From: Bacteroidales bacterium
Lineage (GTDB): Bacteria; Bacteroidota; Bacteroidia; Bacteroidales; VadinHA17
NCBI GenBank assembly: GCA_025454755.1
Contig: JALONV010000012.1
Span: 1 to 44,517 of the forward strand
Reading direction: 5' to 3'
DNA: 44,517 bases
Part shown: piece by piece, positions 7,560 through 15,660 of the stretch
Layout of the letters: each line of letters begins with the position of its first letter
Position numbering within the stretch: the stretch's first letter is position 1
Made by a program: the position numbers and the translations under genes
Notes under the pieces: model-generated
Seen by the model: only the letters and a program-made list of their open reading frames with translations
The model's database searches: none
Told to the model about the DNA's origin: nothing

Positions 7560-9719
7560 ATGTTTAAAGTAAAAGAGAAAACTATTGATCTCGGCGACGG
7601 GAGACAAATAGTATTGGAAACAGGAAGACTCGCCAGACAGGCTGACGGGGCTGTCCTTTTAAAAATAGGAAAAACCATGCTGCTGGCAACAGTTGTCGCA
7701 GCAAAAGAGGCAAAGGAAGATACTGACTTCATGCCTCTTTCAGTAGAATACAAGGAAAAATATGCATCTTCAGGCCGCTTTCCGGGCGGATTCCTTAAGA
7801 GAGAAGCAAGACCTTCCGATTACGAGATCCTTATCTCACGACTTGTCGACAGAGCCCTTCGTCCTCTCTTCCCTGAAGATTTTCATGCAGAGACTTTTGT
7901 CACAATAAACTTAATATCGGCCGATACTGATATAATCCCTGACGCACTCGCCGGCCTTGCCGCCTCGGCAGCGCTGACAATATCCGATATCCCGTTTAAC
8001 GGACCTATTTCGGAGGTCAGGGTTGCAAGAGTGAATGGCAATTTCATTGTAAATCCAACTGCCACCCAGCTCAAGGAAGCAGATATCGACCTGATGGTTG
8101 GCGCCACCTACGAAAACATTCTTATGGTGGAAGGTGAGATGAAAGAGGTTTCTGAAGCAGAGATGCTTGAGGCACTGAAGCTGGCTCATGAAACAATTAA
8201 AATTCATTGCAAGGCACAAATGGAATTTGCCGAAGAACTTGGCACTACAGTTAAGCGCACTTATTGCCACGAAGTAAATGATGAGGAGCTTAAGAAAAAA
8301 GTCTGGGCTGAGACATACGACAAATGTTATCAGGTTGCAAAGAACTCTGCCGACAAGCATAACAGGCATGAGGCATTTGATGAAGTTATCAACGGGTTCC
8401 TTGCTCAGTTTAACGAAGAAGATTTCAAAGATGAGGCTCTTGTTAAAAGATATTATCACGACGTGCTTAAAGAAGCCGCAAGAAGGCTAGTCCTTGATGA
8501 ACAGATACGTCTCGACGGCAGAAAACCAAATGAGATACGACCTATTGTCTGTGAAATCGATCCGCTGCCGGCAACACACGGCTCGGCGCTTTTCACACGC
8601 GGTGAAACACAATCGCTGACAACAGTTACTCTTGGTACCAAGCTCGATGAGAAGATCATTGATGAGGTTCTTAACCAGGGAACCGAAAAATTCACTCTTC
8701 ATTATAATTTCCCGCCGTTTGCCACTGGTGAAGCAAAGTCTGCACGCGGAATCAGCCGACGGGAGATAGGTCATGGTAACCTTGCACACAGAGCGCTGAA
8801 GAATATGATGCCGCCCGATACGGAAAATCCTTATGCCATAAGAGTGGTCTCGGATATTCTCGAGTCTAACGGATCATCATCGATGGCGACAGTTTGTGCG
8901 GGGACGCTTGCCCTCATGGATGCAGGCATCCAGATCCGCAAACCGGTTTCAGGAATAGCAATGGGCCTTATAACAGACAAGGATTCCAGCAAATATGCTA
9001 TTCTTTCGGATATTCTTGGCGATGAAGATCATCTTGGAGATATGGATTTCAAGGTAACCGGAACACGTGATGGCATTACTGCCACACAGATGGATATCAA
9101 GGTGGCAGGACTCTCATTCGAGATCCTTACCAAAGCATTAGACCAGGCAAGATCCGGAAGGATGCATATCCTTGATGTAATGACCAGAACGATTGCCGAA
9201 CCACGTCCTGAACTCAAGCCTCATGCCCCAAGGATTGAAATGCTTTCAATTCCCAAGGATATGATAGGTGCTCTCATAGGTCCCGGCGGCAAGGTGATCC
9301 AGGAGATACAGCGCGTAACAGGCGCAACAATTGTTGTCGAGGAGGTTGATGGCCGCGGCGACGTGAATGTTTTTGGGGAGAACAAGGAGGTCATAACCGC
9401 TGCTGTTGACTGGATAAAGAAAATTGTAGCAGTGCCCGAAATCGGTCAGGTTTACAGAGGAAAAGTCAAGACGATTGTTCAGTTTGGCGCTTTTATAGAG
9501 ATCCTTCCCAACAAGGACGGCCTTCTGCATATTTCCGAGATCGACTGGAAGAAAGTTCAGAAAGTAGAAGATGTACTTAAGGTAGGTGATGAAGTGGAAG
9601 TCAAGCTGATAGAGATCGATGCCAAATCAGGGAAGCTGAAACTCTCACGTAAAGTCCTTCTGCCGCGTCCTCCGAAGGAAGAGCGCGATCAGAAAAAACC
9701 TGACGAACAAAGTAAATAA
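7560..9719 (+). CDS. pnp: Polyribonucleotide nucleotidyltransferase (PNPase)
   Basis: PNPase is a phosphorolytic 3'-5' exoribonuclease of RNA turnover that acts as a trimer, often with a DEAD helicase. The 719 residues show the complete domain order: a first RNase PH-like domain (about 10-230), an all-helical linker, a second RNase PH-like domain (about 320-550) with [18 protein letters not shown]-type and [15 protein letters not shown] motifs, a KH domain with GPGG around residue 572, and an S1 domain (about 625-695, [17 protein letters not shown]). The tail is highly charged. The ATG at 7560 gives the canonical start [15 protein letters not shown]. It follows rpsO and is followed by a structured intergenic repeat beginning 6 nt after its stop codon. 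Confidence 0.97.
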   Translation: MFKVKEKTIDLGDGRQIVLETGRLARQADGAVLLKIGKTMLLATVVAAKEAKEDTDFMPLSVEYKEKYASSGRFPGGFLKREARPSDYEILISRLVDRALRPLFPEDFHAETFVTINLISADTDIIPDALAGLAASAALTISDIPFNGPISEVRVARVNGNFIVNPTATQLKEADIDLMVGATYENILMVEGEMKEVSEAEMLEALKLAHETIKIHCKAQMEFAEELGTTVKRTYCHEVNDEELKKKVWAETYDKCYQVAKNSADKHNRHEAFDEVINGFLAQFNEEDFKDEALVKRYYHDVLKEAARRLVLDEQIRLDGRKPNEIRPIVCEIDPLPATHGSALFTRGETQSLTTVTLGTKLDEKIIDEVLNQGTEKFTLHYNFPPFATGEAKSARGISRREIGHGNLAHRALKNMMPPDTENPYAIRVVSDILESNGSSSMATVCAGTLALMDAGIQIRKPVSGIAMGLITDKDSSKYAILSDILGDEDHLGDMDFKVTGTRDGITATQMDIKVAGLSFEILTKALDQARSGRMHILDVMTRTIAEPRPELKPHAPRIEMLSIPKDMIGALIGPGGKVIQEIQRVTGATIVVEEVDGRGDVNVFGENKEVITAAVDWIKKIVAVPEIGQVYRGKVKTIVQFGAFIEILPNKDGLLHISEIDWKKVQKVEDVLKVGDEVEVKLIEIDAKSGKLKLSRKVLLPRPPKEERDQKKPDEQSK

Positions 9720-9724
9720 ATTCT

Positions 9725-9884
9725 TTAACCGCAAAGTACGCAAAGCTCCGTCCCAAAAAAATGGGACGGAGATAGGAACGCCAAGAGCGCAAAGATGATT
9801 CTGATAAAGATATTTCTTTGCGCCCTTTGCGTCTTTTCCTGCCTCAGCATTAGGTGAGTCAGGCTTAGCGGCCTTTGCGGTTAA
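9725..9884. repeat. AACCGCAAAG scaffold repeat with variable palindromes (copy A)
   Basis: The perfect 12-bp terminal inverted repeats are TTAACCGCAAAG (9725-9736) and CTTTGCGGTTAA (9873-9884). At offset 21 lies a perfect hairpin (9746-9771) of CTCCGTCCCA, six A, TGGGACGGAG. Near the right end a second slot holds CCTGCCTCA (9838-9846) pairing with TGAGTCAGG (9855-9863) with one mismatch. Repeated GCAAAG and CTTTGCG words fill the arms. Copy B is at 41456-41581. The element lies directly downstream of pnp. Confidence 0.9.
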
Positions 9885-9905
9885 ATTTTATTTTTCTGGT
9901 CACCT

Positions 9906-9936
9906 TTTGATATTCTTGTTTCAATCTTTAAATTTG
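9906..9936 (+). promoter_or_regulatory. Consensus promoter for the deoxynucleoside kinase gene
   Basis: TTTG (9906-9909), exactly 19 nt, then TAAATTTG (9929-9936) is a perfect Bacteroidota promoter match. The start codon at 9963 lies about 20 nt after the expected transcription start. Confidence 0.7.
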
Positions 9937-9962
9937 ATCTTGAATATATTCTTAGGAAAAGA

Positions 9963-10604
9963 ATGAAGATCAAATACAATTATGTGGTTATTGAGGGCAA
10001 TATAGGTGCAGGCAAGACCACCCTGGCAACAAAAATATCGGAGCAGTTCAATGCGCGTCTCATCCTTGAGCATTTTGCCGACAACCCTTTTCTTCCGAAA
10101 TTCTATAGCGATCCCGGTAAATACTCTTTTCCTCTTGAGTTATCCTTTCTTGCCAGCCGCTACAAGCAGTTGAAGGAGGAGCTGGTACCACAGGATCTGT
10201 TCAGAGCCTTCACCGTTGCAGACTATTATTTCATGAAATCGCTGGTTTTTGCGGCGTCAACGCTTGAGGGCGATGAATATAGTCTCTACAGGCAGATATT
10301 TTATATTATTTATGGTTCGCTTCCGAAGCCGGATATATTTGTATATCTGCATCTTAGTCCAGAAAGGTTGCTTAATAACATAGAAATGAGAGGCAGGAAT
10401 TATGAAAAATCGATAACAAAAGAATATCTGCAAAAGATACAGGAAAGCTATTTTGCCTTCTTCAAACAGAATCCCGACAACAAATATCTGGTAATAGATA
10501 TCGAAAATGTAGACTTTGTGGCCAATGAAAGCCAATACAGGAAAGTTGTCGATGCGATCTTTTATGATGAGTATCCGGCCGGCATGAATACGCTGATTTT
10601 ATAA
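9963..10604 (+). CDS. Deoxynucleoside kinase (deoxyadenosine/deoxyguanosine kinase family)
   Basis: This enzyme would phosphorylate salvaged deoxynucleosides to dNMPs with ATP. The 213 residues show a P-loop GNIGAGKT (12-19) directly after the first beta strand. A VADYYF segment stands where the family carries its DRS-like motif, and RGRNYE (about 140-145) matches the lid region that binds phosphate. A FADNPFLPKFYSD segment after the P-loop is typical of the bacterial dAK/dGK branch. Substrate preference cannot be read from sequence alone. It has its own perfect promoter, so it is probably a single-gene transcript. Confidence 0.9.
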   Translation: MKIKYNYVVIEGNIGAGKTTLATKISEQFNARLILEHFADNPFLPKFYSDPGKYSFPLELSFLASRYKQLKEELVPQDLFRAFTVADYYFMKSLVFAASTLEGDEYSLYRQIFYIIYGSLPKPDIFVYLHLSPERLLNNIEMRGRNYEKSITKEYLQKIQESYFAFFKQNPDNKYLVIDIENVDFVANESQYRKVVDAIFYDEYPAGMNTLIL

Positions 10605-10643
10605 ATATTTTGTGTAATTTAGCTGTTTCTCGTTCAATTTTTT

Positions 10644-10651
10644 TAGATTTG
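10644..10651 (+). promoter_or_regulatory. Promoter -7 element for the OmpA/TPR lipoprotein gene
   Basis: TAGATTTG matches TAnnTTTG and lies 57 nt before the ATG at 10708. No convincing TTTG occurs at the usual 19-21 nt upstream. Confidence 0.4.
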
Positions 10652-10707
10652 CATATAATTAGTAACTTGTATTAACTAAAGATCGTAAACAAATAACTCT
10701 TTTTACT

Positions 10708-12417
10708 ATGAAAAAAATCAGAAGCTATTTTATCCTTATCCTGGCCGCAGTTCTTATGACCGGCTGTAGTGGTCTGAATAAAATGAAGAAAAATGCAGGC
10801 CTGATAAAGTATGAAGTCACCCCACAGGTGCTTCAGACAGATGCAGGCGTTGTTCCTGTTGCTATTAAGGGTGTCTTTCCTGCAAAATATTTTGACAAGA
10901 AGACTACCGTTACAGCTACCCCAGTACTTACTTATGACGGAGGTGAAACCCCTTATGATGCTGTTGTGCTTCAGGGTGAAAGTGTTCAGGCAAATAATAC
11001 CTCGATCAGTTACAACGGCGATAATTTCAGTTATTCCGGAACTGTTCCATACAAGGATGCAATGAAAGTTTCAAAGCTTGTTCTGAAAGCAAAAGCCGTA
11101 AGAGGCTCCAAGAGCCTTGATTTTGATCCGGTTCCGCTTGCTGATGGAGTAATTGCAACTTCTACTCTTGTCATGAAACATGGCAAAACCATTACAATGA
11201 AGGATAATTTCGTAAGAATAGTTCCTGAGAATAAGATGGCCGACATCAACTATGTGATCAACAAGTTTGATATCCGCCCGACAGAACTTAAGGCTGAAGA
11301 TGTTATCGCTATCAAGGATTATATCAAGGCTGTTTCTGCCGATCCAAACTACCAACTAAAATCTGCAGCTATCAGCTCTTATGCTTCTCCCGACGGAAAA
11401 TTTGACCTGAACGAAAAACTATCAGGCAACAGGGGCACTTCCGCTGATAAATTCATCAAGAAGGAATTCGAAAAGATAGAAGCTGCAAAAGCCGAGGGTT
11501 TCTTCAATGCAACAACAACAGCAGAAGACTGGGATGGTTTTAAAACTGAAGTTGAAAACTCAAATATCCAGGACAAAGACCTGATCCTTCGTGTTCTCTC
11601 AATGTACGCCGATCCTGAAGTGCGCGAAAAAGAGATCAAGAACATGGCAGCAGCTTTTGAATCGCTGAAAACCGACATCCTTCCGAAACTAAGAAGGTCA
11701 AAGATGATCATCAATGTTGATAAAATCGGACGCAGCGATGAGCAGATCCTTGCACAGGCCAAATCAGACCCTAAGGTTCTCAGCCTGGAGGAAATGCTTT
11801 ATGCAGCCACTCTTACTACCGATAATAATGAAAAACTTGCATTCTACACAGCTGCTCTCGAAGCTTATCCAAAATGCATACGTGCTGCAAATAACATAGG
11901 TGTTGCCCTTATTTCTCTCGGCAAAGCTGATGACGCGATAACCGCTCTGGTAAACGCACAGGCTATCAACAACAACGACGTTGTAAAGAATAACCTTGCA
12001 GCAGCTTATATGGCAAAAGGCGACCTGGTAAAAGCAGGTGAGATATATAAGTCAATGGCAACAGCTTCAACGGAATCAAAATTCGGTCTTGGCGTCATAG
12101 CTATTACGGAAGGCAAATATGATGATGCAGTTAATTTCCTTGGTACAGACCCTTGCTTCAACCTTGCTCTTGCACAGCTCTGCAAAGGCGATGTCAATAA
12201 GGCAAAAGTTACTCTCGATGCAATGAAAGAAAATTGCAAAGGAAGGGCTCCTTATCTGAAAGCAGTTGTTGGCGCACGTCTCGACGACAGAGATTATATG
12301 CTCAATGGACTCCGTGAATCTGCAGGTATCGATGCTGCATGGAAAGCTTATGCAAAAACTGATCTCGAATTAGCTAAATACTGGAACGACGACACATTCA
12401 AGTCGGCTGTTCAGTAA
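10708..12417 (+). CDS. Outer-membrane-type lipoprotein with OmpA-like and TPR regions
   Basis: The 569-residue precursor starts with a lipoprotein signal MKKIRSYFILILAAVLMTGC. The lipobox LMTGC puts the lipidated Cys at residue 20. Residues about 25-165 form a beta-rich region. Around residues 170-270 there is an OmpA-like segment with VINKFDIRPTELKAEDVIAIKDYI and SSYASPDGKFDLNEKLSGNRG, the peptidoglycan-binding pattern though diverged and interrupted. The C-terminal third (about 350-500) contains TPR-type helices such as AANNIGVALISLGKADDAITAL and NNLAAAYMAKGDLVKAGEIY. A periplasmic scaffold role linking outer membrane and cell wall is a reasonable inference. It appears monocistronic and converges on the trmH-type gene at a shared terminator. 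Confidence 0.82.
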   Translation: MKKIRSYFILILAAVLMTGCSGLNKMKKNAGLIKYEVTPQVLQTDAGVVPVAIKGVFPAKYFDKKTTVTATPVLTYDGGETPYDAVVLQGESVQANNTSISYNGDNFSYSGTVPYKDAMKVSKLVLKAKAVRGSKSLDFDPVPLADGVIATSTLVMKHGKTITMKDNFVRIVPENKMADINYVINKFDIRPTELKAEDVIAIKDYIKAVSADPNYQLKSAAISSYASPDGKFDLNEKLSGNRGTSADKFIKKEFEKIEAAKAEGFFNATTTAEDWDGFKTEVENSNIQDKDLILRVLSMYADPEVREKEIKNMAAAFESLKTDILPKLRRSKMIINVDKIGRSDEQILAQAKSDPKVLSLEEMLYAATLTTDNNEKLAFYTAALEAYPKCIRAANNIGVALISLGKADDAITALVNAQAINNNDVVKNNLAAAYMAKGDLVKAGEIYKSMATASTESKFGLGVIAITEGKYDDAVNFLGTDPCFNLALAQLCKGDVNKAKVTLDAMKENCKGRAPYLKAVVGARLDDRDYMLNGLRESAGIDAAWKAYAKTDLELAKYWNDDTFKSAVQ

Positions 12418-12434
12418 TAATCGATAGAAGTATA

Positions 12435-12983
12435 TTAAAAAGAGACTGCCGGGAGGTGGTCTCTTTTTTTATTCATCTCCCACAACACTATCCCCGCGCT
12501 TACTGCAATGTTGAATGAATGTTTGGTGCCGAACTGTGGAATCTCGACCACGTAATCGCATTCGTTTATAATCGCCTGATCGACACCGTTAACCTCATGT
12601 CCGAAGACCAGTGCATACTTTTTTCCGGGTTCGGATATAAAATCGCCGAGGCTTATTGATCCTTCAGCCTGTTCTATCCCGATGATCTTATATCCCCGTG
12701 ATTTCAGCTCTTTTATGGCTTCGGCAGTATGACTGAAATATTTCCATTCCACCGATTCCGTGGCTCCCAGGGCAGTTTTCTGTATCTCGCGGTGAGGAGG
12801 ACGGGCAGTTATGCCGCAGAGATAAATGCTCTCCGTTAGAAAAGCATCGGCAGTACGAAATACAGATCCTACATTGCTGTGGCTCCTGATATTGTCAAGA
12901 ACAATGATGAAAGGCGATTTTTCCGATTCCCTGAACTGGCTGACGCTTTTCCTTCCGAGTTCCCTGTTTTGAAGCTTGCGCAT
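12435..12983 (-). CDS. TrmH/SpoU family RNA 2'-O-methyltransferase
   Basis: The 182-residue protein is a minimal SPOUT methyltransferase that transfers methyl from AdoMet to a ribose 2'-OH in tRNA or rRNA. All three SpoU motifs are present: NIRSHSNVGSVFRTADAF (about residues 31-48) with the catalytic Arg, ALVFGHEVNGVD (about 123-134), and VEIPQFGTKHSFNIAVSAGIVLWE at the C-terminus, which forms the knotted AdoMet site. It lacks the N-terminal substrate-binding extension of RlmB, so the target RNA is unknown. Its last codons (RDH...VSF) coincide with the hairpin that also terminates the convergent lipoprotein transcript. Confidence 0.92.
   Translation of the reverse strand: MRKLQNRELGRKSVSQFRESEKSPFIIVLDNIRSHSNVGSVFRTADAFLTESIYLCGITARPPHREIQKTALGATESVEWKYFSHTAEAIKELKSRGYKIIGIEQAEGSISLGDFISEPGKKYALVFGHEVNGVDQAIINECDYVVEIPQFGTKHSFNIAVSAGIVLWEMNKKRDHLPAVSF
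12437..12470. terminator. Bidirectional terminator overlapping the 3' end of the trmH-type gene
   Basis: AAAAAGAGAC (12437-12446) pairs with GTCTCTTTTT (12459-12468) around a 12-nt loop. T runs in both orientations serve the lipoprotein gene on the plus strand and the methyltransferase gene on the minus strand. On the minus strand the hairpin is itself coding sequence and ends at the stop codon (12437-12435). Confidence 0.82.
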
Positions 12984-13085
12984 TCTTTTTTGTCACGAAA
13001 ATAGATAAAAAATCTTTTTAATATTGTATTTTGGAAACAGTGATACTTTGATAAAGCATAAACTCCTCTTTAAAAACTCAGGTAT

Positions 13086-14279
13086 ATGAATATTCACGAA
13101 TTCCAGGGGAAATCGATACTGAAAGCATACGATGTCGATATCCAGGAAGGTTTTGTAGCTGAAACTCCCGATCAGGCAATGATGGTAGCCGGCCAGCTCA
13201 GGGAAAAGACCGGCACGCAGTTTTTTGTTGTAAAAGCCCAGATACATGCCGGAGGCAGGGGCAAGGGAGGTGGTGTGAAAGTTGCAAAATCAATCGAAGA
13301 AGCAGGAGAACTGGCTTCAAAAATGATCGGCATGCAGCTCATCACTCCACAGACCGGACCTGCAGGCAAAAAAGTGAAAAGGGTGCTTATTGCCCAGGAC
13401 GTATATTATAAAGGAAATTCAGATATTAAAGAATACTATATCAGCATTTTGTTGAACAGGAATGTAAGTCGATACACAATAATGTATTCATCCGAAGGCG
13501 GCATGTCAATCGAGGAGGTGGCTGAGAAAACTCCGGAAAGGATATTCACTGAAGAAATTGATCCCGGTATTGGCCTTCAGGCGTTTCAATGCCGCAACAT
13601 AGCATTTAACCTTGGCCTGTCAGGCGATGCATTTAAGAATATGCAGAAATTCCTTGCAGGCATATATGAAGCATTCACAGGATGTGATGCCCAGCTTCTT
13701 GAGATAAATCCTGTTCTCAGGACCAGCGATAACAAGATACTTGCCGTCGATTCGAAAGTGGTGCTCGACGACAATGCTCTTTTCAGACATCCTGACCTTG
13801 CTGAGATGCGCGACCTTAACGAAGAAGATCCTGTTGAGGTGGAGGCAGGCAAAAGCAACCTCAATTTTGTTAAGCTCGACGGAAATGTAGGTTGTATGGT
13901 AAATGGAGCCGGCCTTGCCATGGCCACAATGGACATTATCAAGCTGTCGGGCGGCTCTCCTGCAAATTTCCTTGATGTGGGTGGCGGCGCCAATGCAAAA
14001 ACAGTGGAAGCAGGCTTCAGGATAATCCTCAAGGACCCTGCAGTCAAAGCAATACTTATAAATATTTTCGGAGGCATAGTACGATGCGATCGCGTTGCCA
14101 ACGGCGTCGTGGAAGCATATAAAACAATCGGAAAGATCAATGTCCCGGTCATCGTAAGGCTCCAGGGAACAAACGCCGAAGAGGCAAAAGCAATAATCGA
14201 CAATTCAGGTCTGAAAGTATATTCCGCGTCCACATTCCAGGATGCTGCAGATAAAGTGAAGGAGGTGATAGGTGGCTAG
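13086..14279 (+). CDS. sucC: Succinyl-CoA synthetase (ADP-forming) beta subunit
   Basis: This TCA-cycle subunit carries the ATP-grasp nucleotide site and works as a heteromer with SucD. The 397-residue protein begins MNIHEFQGKSILKAYDV and contains KAQIHAGGRGKGGGVKVAKS, LEINPVLR and the C-terminal CoA-ligase segment NFLDVGGGANAKTV and NIFGGIVRCDRVANGVV. The metal- and nucleotide-binding signatures are intact. No sucD follows: the next gene, overlapping by 8 nt, is a DUF5715 protein. Separate sucC and sucD loci are known in Bacteroidota, so the partner is expected elsewhere in the genome. Confidence 0.95.
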   Translation: MNIHEFQGKSILKAYDVDIQEGFVAETPDQAMMVAGQLREKTGTQFFVVKAQIHAGGRGKGGGVKVAKSIEEAGELASKMIGMQLITPQTGPAGKKVKRVLIAQDVYYKGNSDIKEYYISILLNRNVSRYTIMYSSEGGMSIEEVAEKTPERIFTEEIDPGIGLQAFQCRNIAFNLGLSGDAFKNMQKFLAGIYEAFTGCDAQLLEINPVLRTSDNKILAVDSKVVLDDNALFRHPDLAEMRDLNEEDPVEVEAGKSNLNFVKLDGNVGCMVNGAGLAMATMDIIKLSGGSPANFLDVGGGANAKTVEAGFRIILKDPAVKAILINIFGGIVRCDRVANGVVEAYKTIGKINVPVIVRLQGTNAEEAKAIIDNSGLKVYSASTFQDAADKVKEVIGG

Positions 14280-14982
14280 GAGGATAAAGGTAAAACCTCT
14301 GGGATGGACACTCCTGTCAGTAATCTCTGTTCTTGTTGCTTTTATTATTGTCTCCGCTGCCAGCCCTAAAGACAAAAATGAGGGCTTCCGTTATTTTATC
14401 ACAAAAACTTTTGGCCGGGAATGCATCTCATACAGGCAACCGATCTACAGCAGAAAGCTCAGGGATATGCTTCCCGATTACATCGCAAGGTCAAGCGCTG
14501 CCGGCATCAAGAAATGCGCCAATAAAGGAGAACTATTAAAAATGGCTGTAAGGGGAGAGGTCAGGCGGGTCAGGGACGGAAGAGGATATGAAATAGAAGA
14601 TCTTTCGTACAGCTATCCTTATCTTACAAAGGATGGCAAAGCTCTTCTGAAAGAGATCGGCAGACGATTCAGAAAAAAGATCTCAGGAACAAAACTGCGC
14701 GGATCCGATTTCAGGATCACATCAATGACGAGGACTGAAGAGATAACCAGGAAGCTCAGGAGCGCAAACTCAAATGCATCGGATAATTCGCCTCATTATC
14801 ATGGTAATGCATTCGATATCAGCTATGTAAGGTTCTCGGCAGATAAATGGTTTGTGACAGATTGTGATAAATATTATCTGAAAGAGGCGTTAGCCGAAGT
14901 AATATGGAAGCTGAGAGAGGAGAAAAAGTGCTGGGCCACCTATGAGATCAACCAGGGTTGTTTTCACGTTGTAGCCAGGTAG
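14272..14982 (+). CDS. DUF5715 family, M15/VanY-like peptidase-fold membrane-anchored protein
   Basis: The frame starts with GTG at 14272, inside the last codons of sucC, preceded by GGAGGTGATA as a good Shine-Dalgarno sequence. This suggests translational coupling. The 236 residues include one N-terminal membrane segment (about 12-32, LLSVISVLVAFIIVSAAS), so the rest would face the periplasm. SPHYHGNAFDISYV (173-186) has the S-x-H-x2-G-x-A-x-D zinc-binding pattern of M15 D,D-carboxypeptidases (His175, Asp182), and CFHVV (His232) supplies the third ligand. Peptidoglycan cleavage is inferred. The family has no firmly assigned role that I know of. Confidence 0.82.
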   Translation: MARRIKVKPLGWTLLSVISVLVAFIIVSAASPKDKNEGFRYFITKTFGRECISYRQPIYSRKLRDMLPDYIARSSAAGIKKCANKGELLKMAVRGEVRRVRDGRGYEIEDLSYSYPYLTKDGKALLKEIGRRFRKKISGTKLRGSDFRITSMTRTEEITRKLRSANSNASDNSPHYHGNAFDISYVRFSADKWFVTDCDKYYLKEALAEVIWKLREEKKCWATYEINQGCFHVVAR

Positions 14983-14994
14983 GAAAAGTATACA

Positions 14995-15504
14995 TTAACC
15001 TGAAAAACCTATCTTTCTGTGTCTGCCGTCGCAATACGGCTTTTTATCGCTGGCACCGCAGCGGCATATCGATATCATCCCATCTTTTATCTCTTTACCA
15101 GCTCCGCCCTGTACCAGGGTGAAAGTACCTGAAATAACCAGCGGCCCATTTGGCATAACTTTTACAGTAACCAGTTTCTCTTTTACAGTCAGCCTGTCAT
15201 CTTCCATAAGTTCCGGTCGTCTGAATTTTATATGATTTGACTGATCGCTTCCGACCTCCCTGTTCTTTTCCTCATCATTCCATTTCCATGCAAGAGCTTC
15301 TGTAGGACACAGATTCACCACTTCTATGATCCTGTCAGTGGTGGATCCTTTCATATCGACCCAGGGTCTGCGGCTGGGATCAAAAACCTCTATGAGCTCC
15401 CTGTAACAATATGATGCGTGGACACAGGCCGACGGTTTCCAGTAAACGGATATCTCCCCGTTAGTATATTTCCTTTCATCCGTAAGCGATTTGTCTCTTT
15501 CCAT
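14995..15504 (-). CDS. Fe-S protein: mono-cluster ferredoxin-like (Fer4_19) plus CDGSH domain
   Basis: The 169-residue cytoplasmic protein has two parts. Residues about 18-75 (YWKPSACVHASYC, VNLCPTEAL; Cys27, Cys33, Cys66) match the divergent 4Fe-4S domain Fer4_19. Residues 147-162 read CRCGASDKKPYCDGRH, the C-x-C-x2-S-x3-P-x-C-D-G-x-H motif of 2Fe-2S CDGSH (mitoNEET-like) domains, with Arg at the usual Ser/Thr position. Ligands are Cys147, Cys149, Cys158 and His162. This fusion is a recurring bacterial architecture. An electron-transfer or redox-sensing role is inferred. It is convergent with the DUF5715 gene, with 12 nt between the ends. Confidence 0.9.
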   Translation of the reverse strand: MERDKSLTDERKYTNGEISVYWKPSACVHASYCYRELIEVFDPSRRPWVDMKGSTTDRIIEVVNLCPTEALAWKWNDEEKNREVGSDQSNHIKFRRPELMEDDRLTVKEKLVTVKVMPNGPLVISGTFTLVQGGAGKEIKDGMISICRCGASDKKPYCDGRHRKIGFSG

Positions 15505-15587
15505 TCCTGACCTGCACTAAATAGTTAATTGCTTGCAATTTAACAATTTTTGTGATTTATATCAGATATAGTGATATGTCGAATACA

Positions 15588-15595
15588 TATATTTG
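15588..15595 (+). promoter_or_regulatory. Promoter -7 element for the hybrid histidine kinase gene
   Basis: TATATTTG matches TAnnTTTG exactly. Transcription would begin near 15602, which rules out the upstream in-frame start at 15571 and supports a start at 15661 or 15682. No clear -33 TTTG is visible. Confidence 0.45.
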
Positions 15596-15660
15596 CACCT
15601 TTATTTTTTATAATTGAACCGGGGAAATTTATTAATTTTCATTGTTTTAGGATAGGAAAA

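Noticed and set aside
15571-15660. Upstream start of the histidine kinase
   Set aside because: A TATATTTG promoter element lies inside it, so transcription would begin downstream of that codon.
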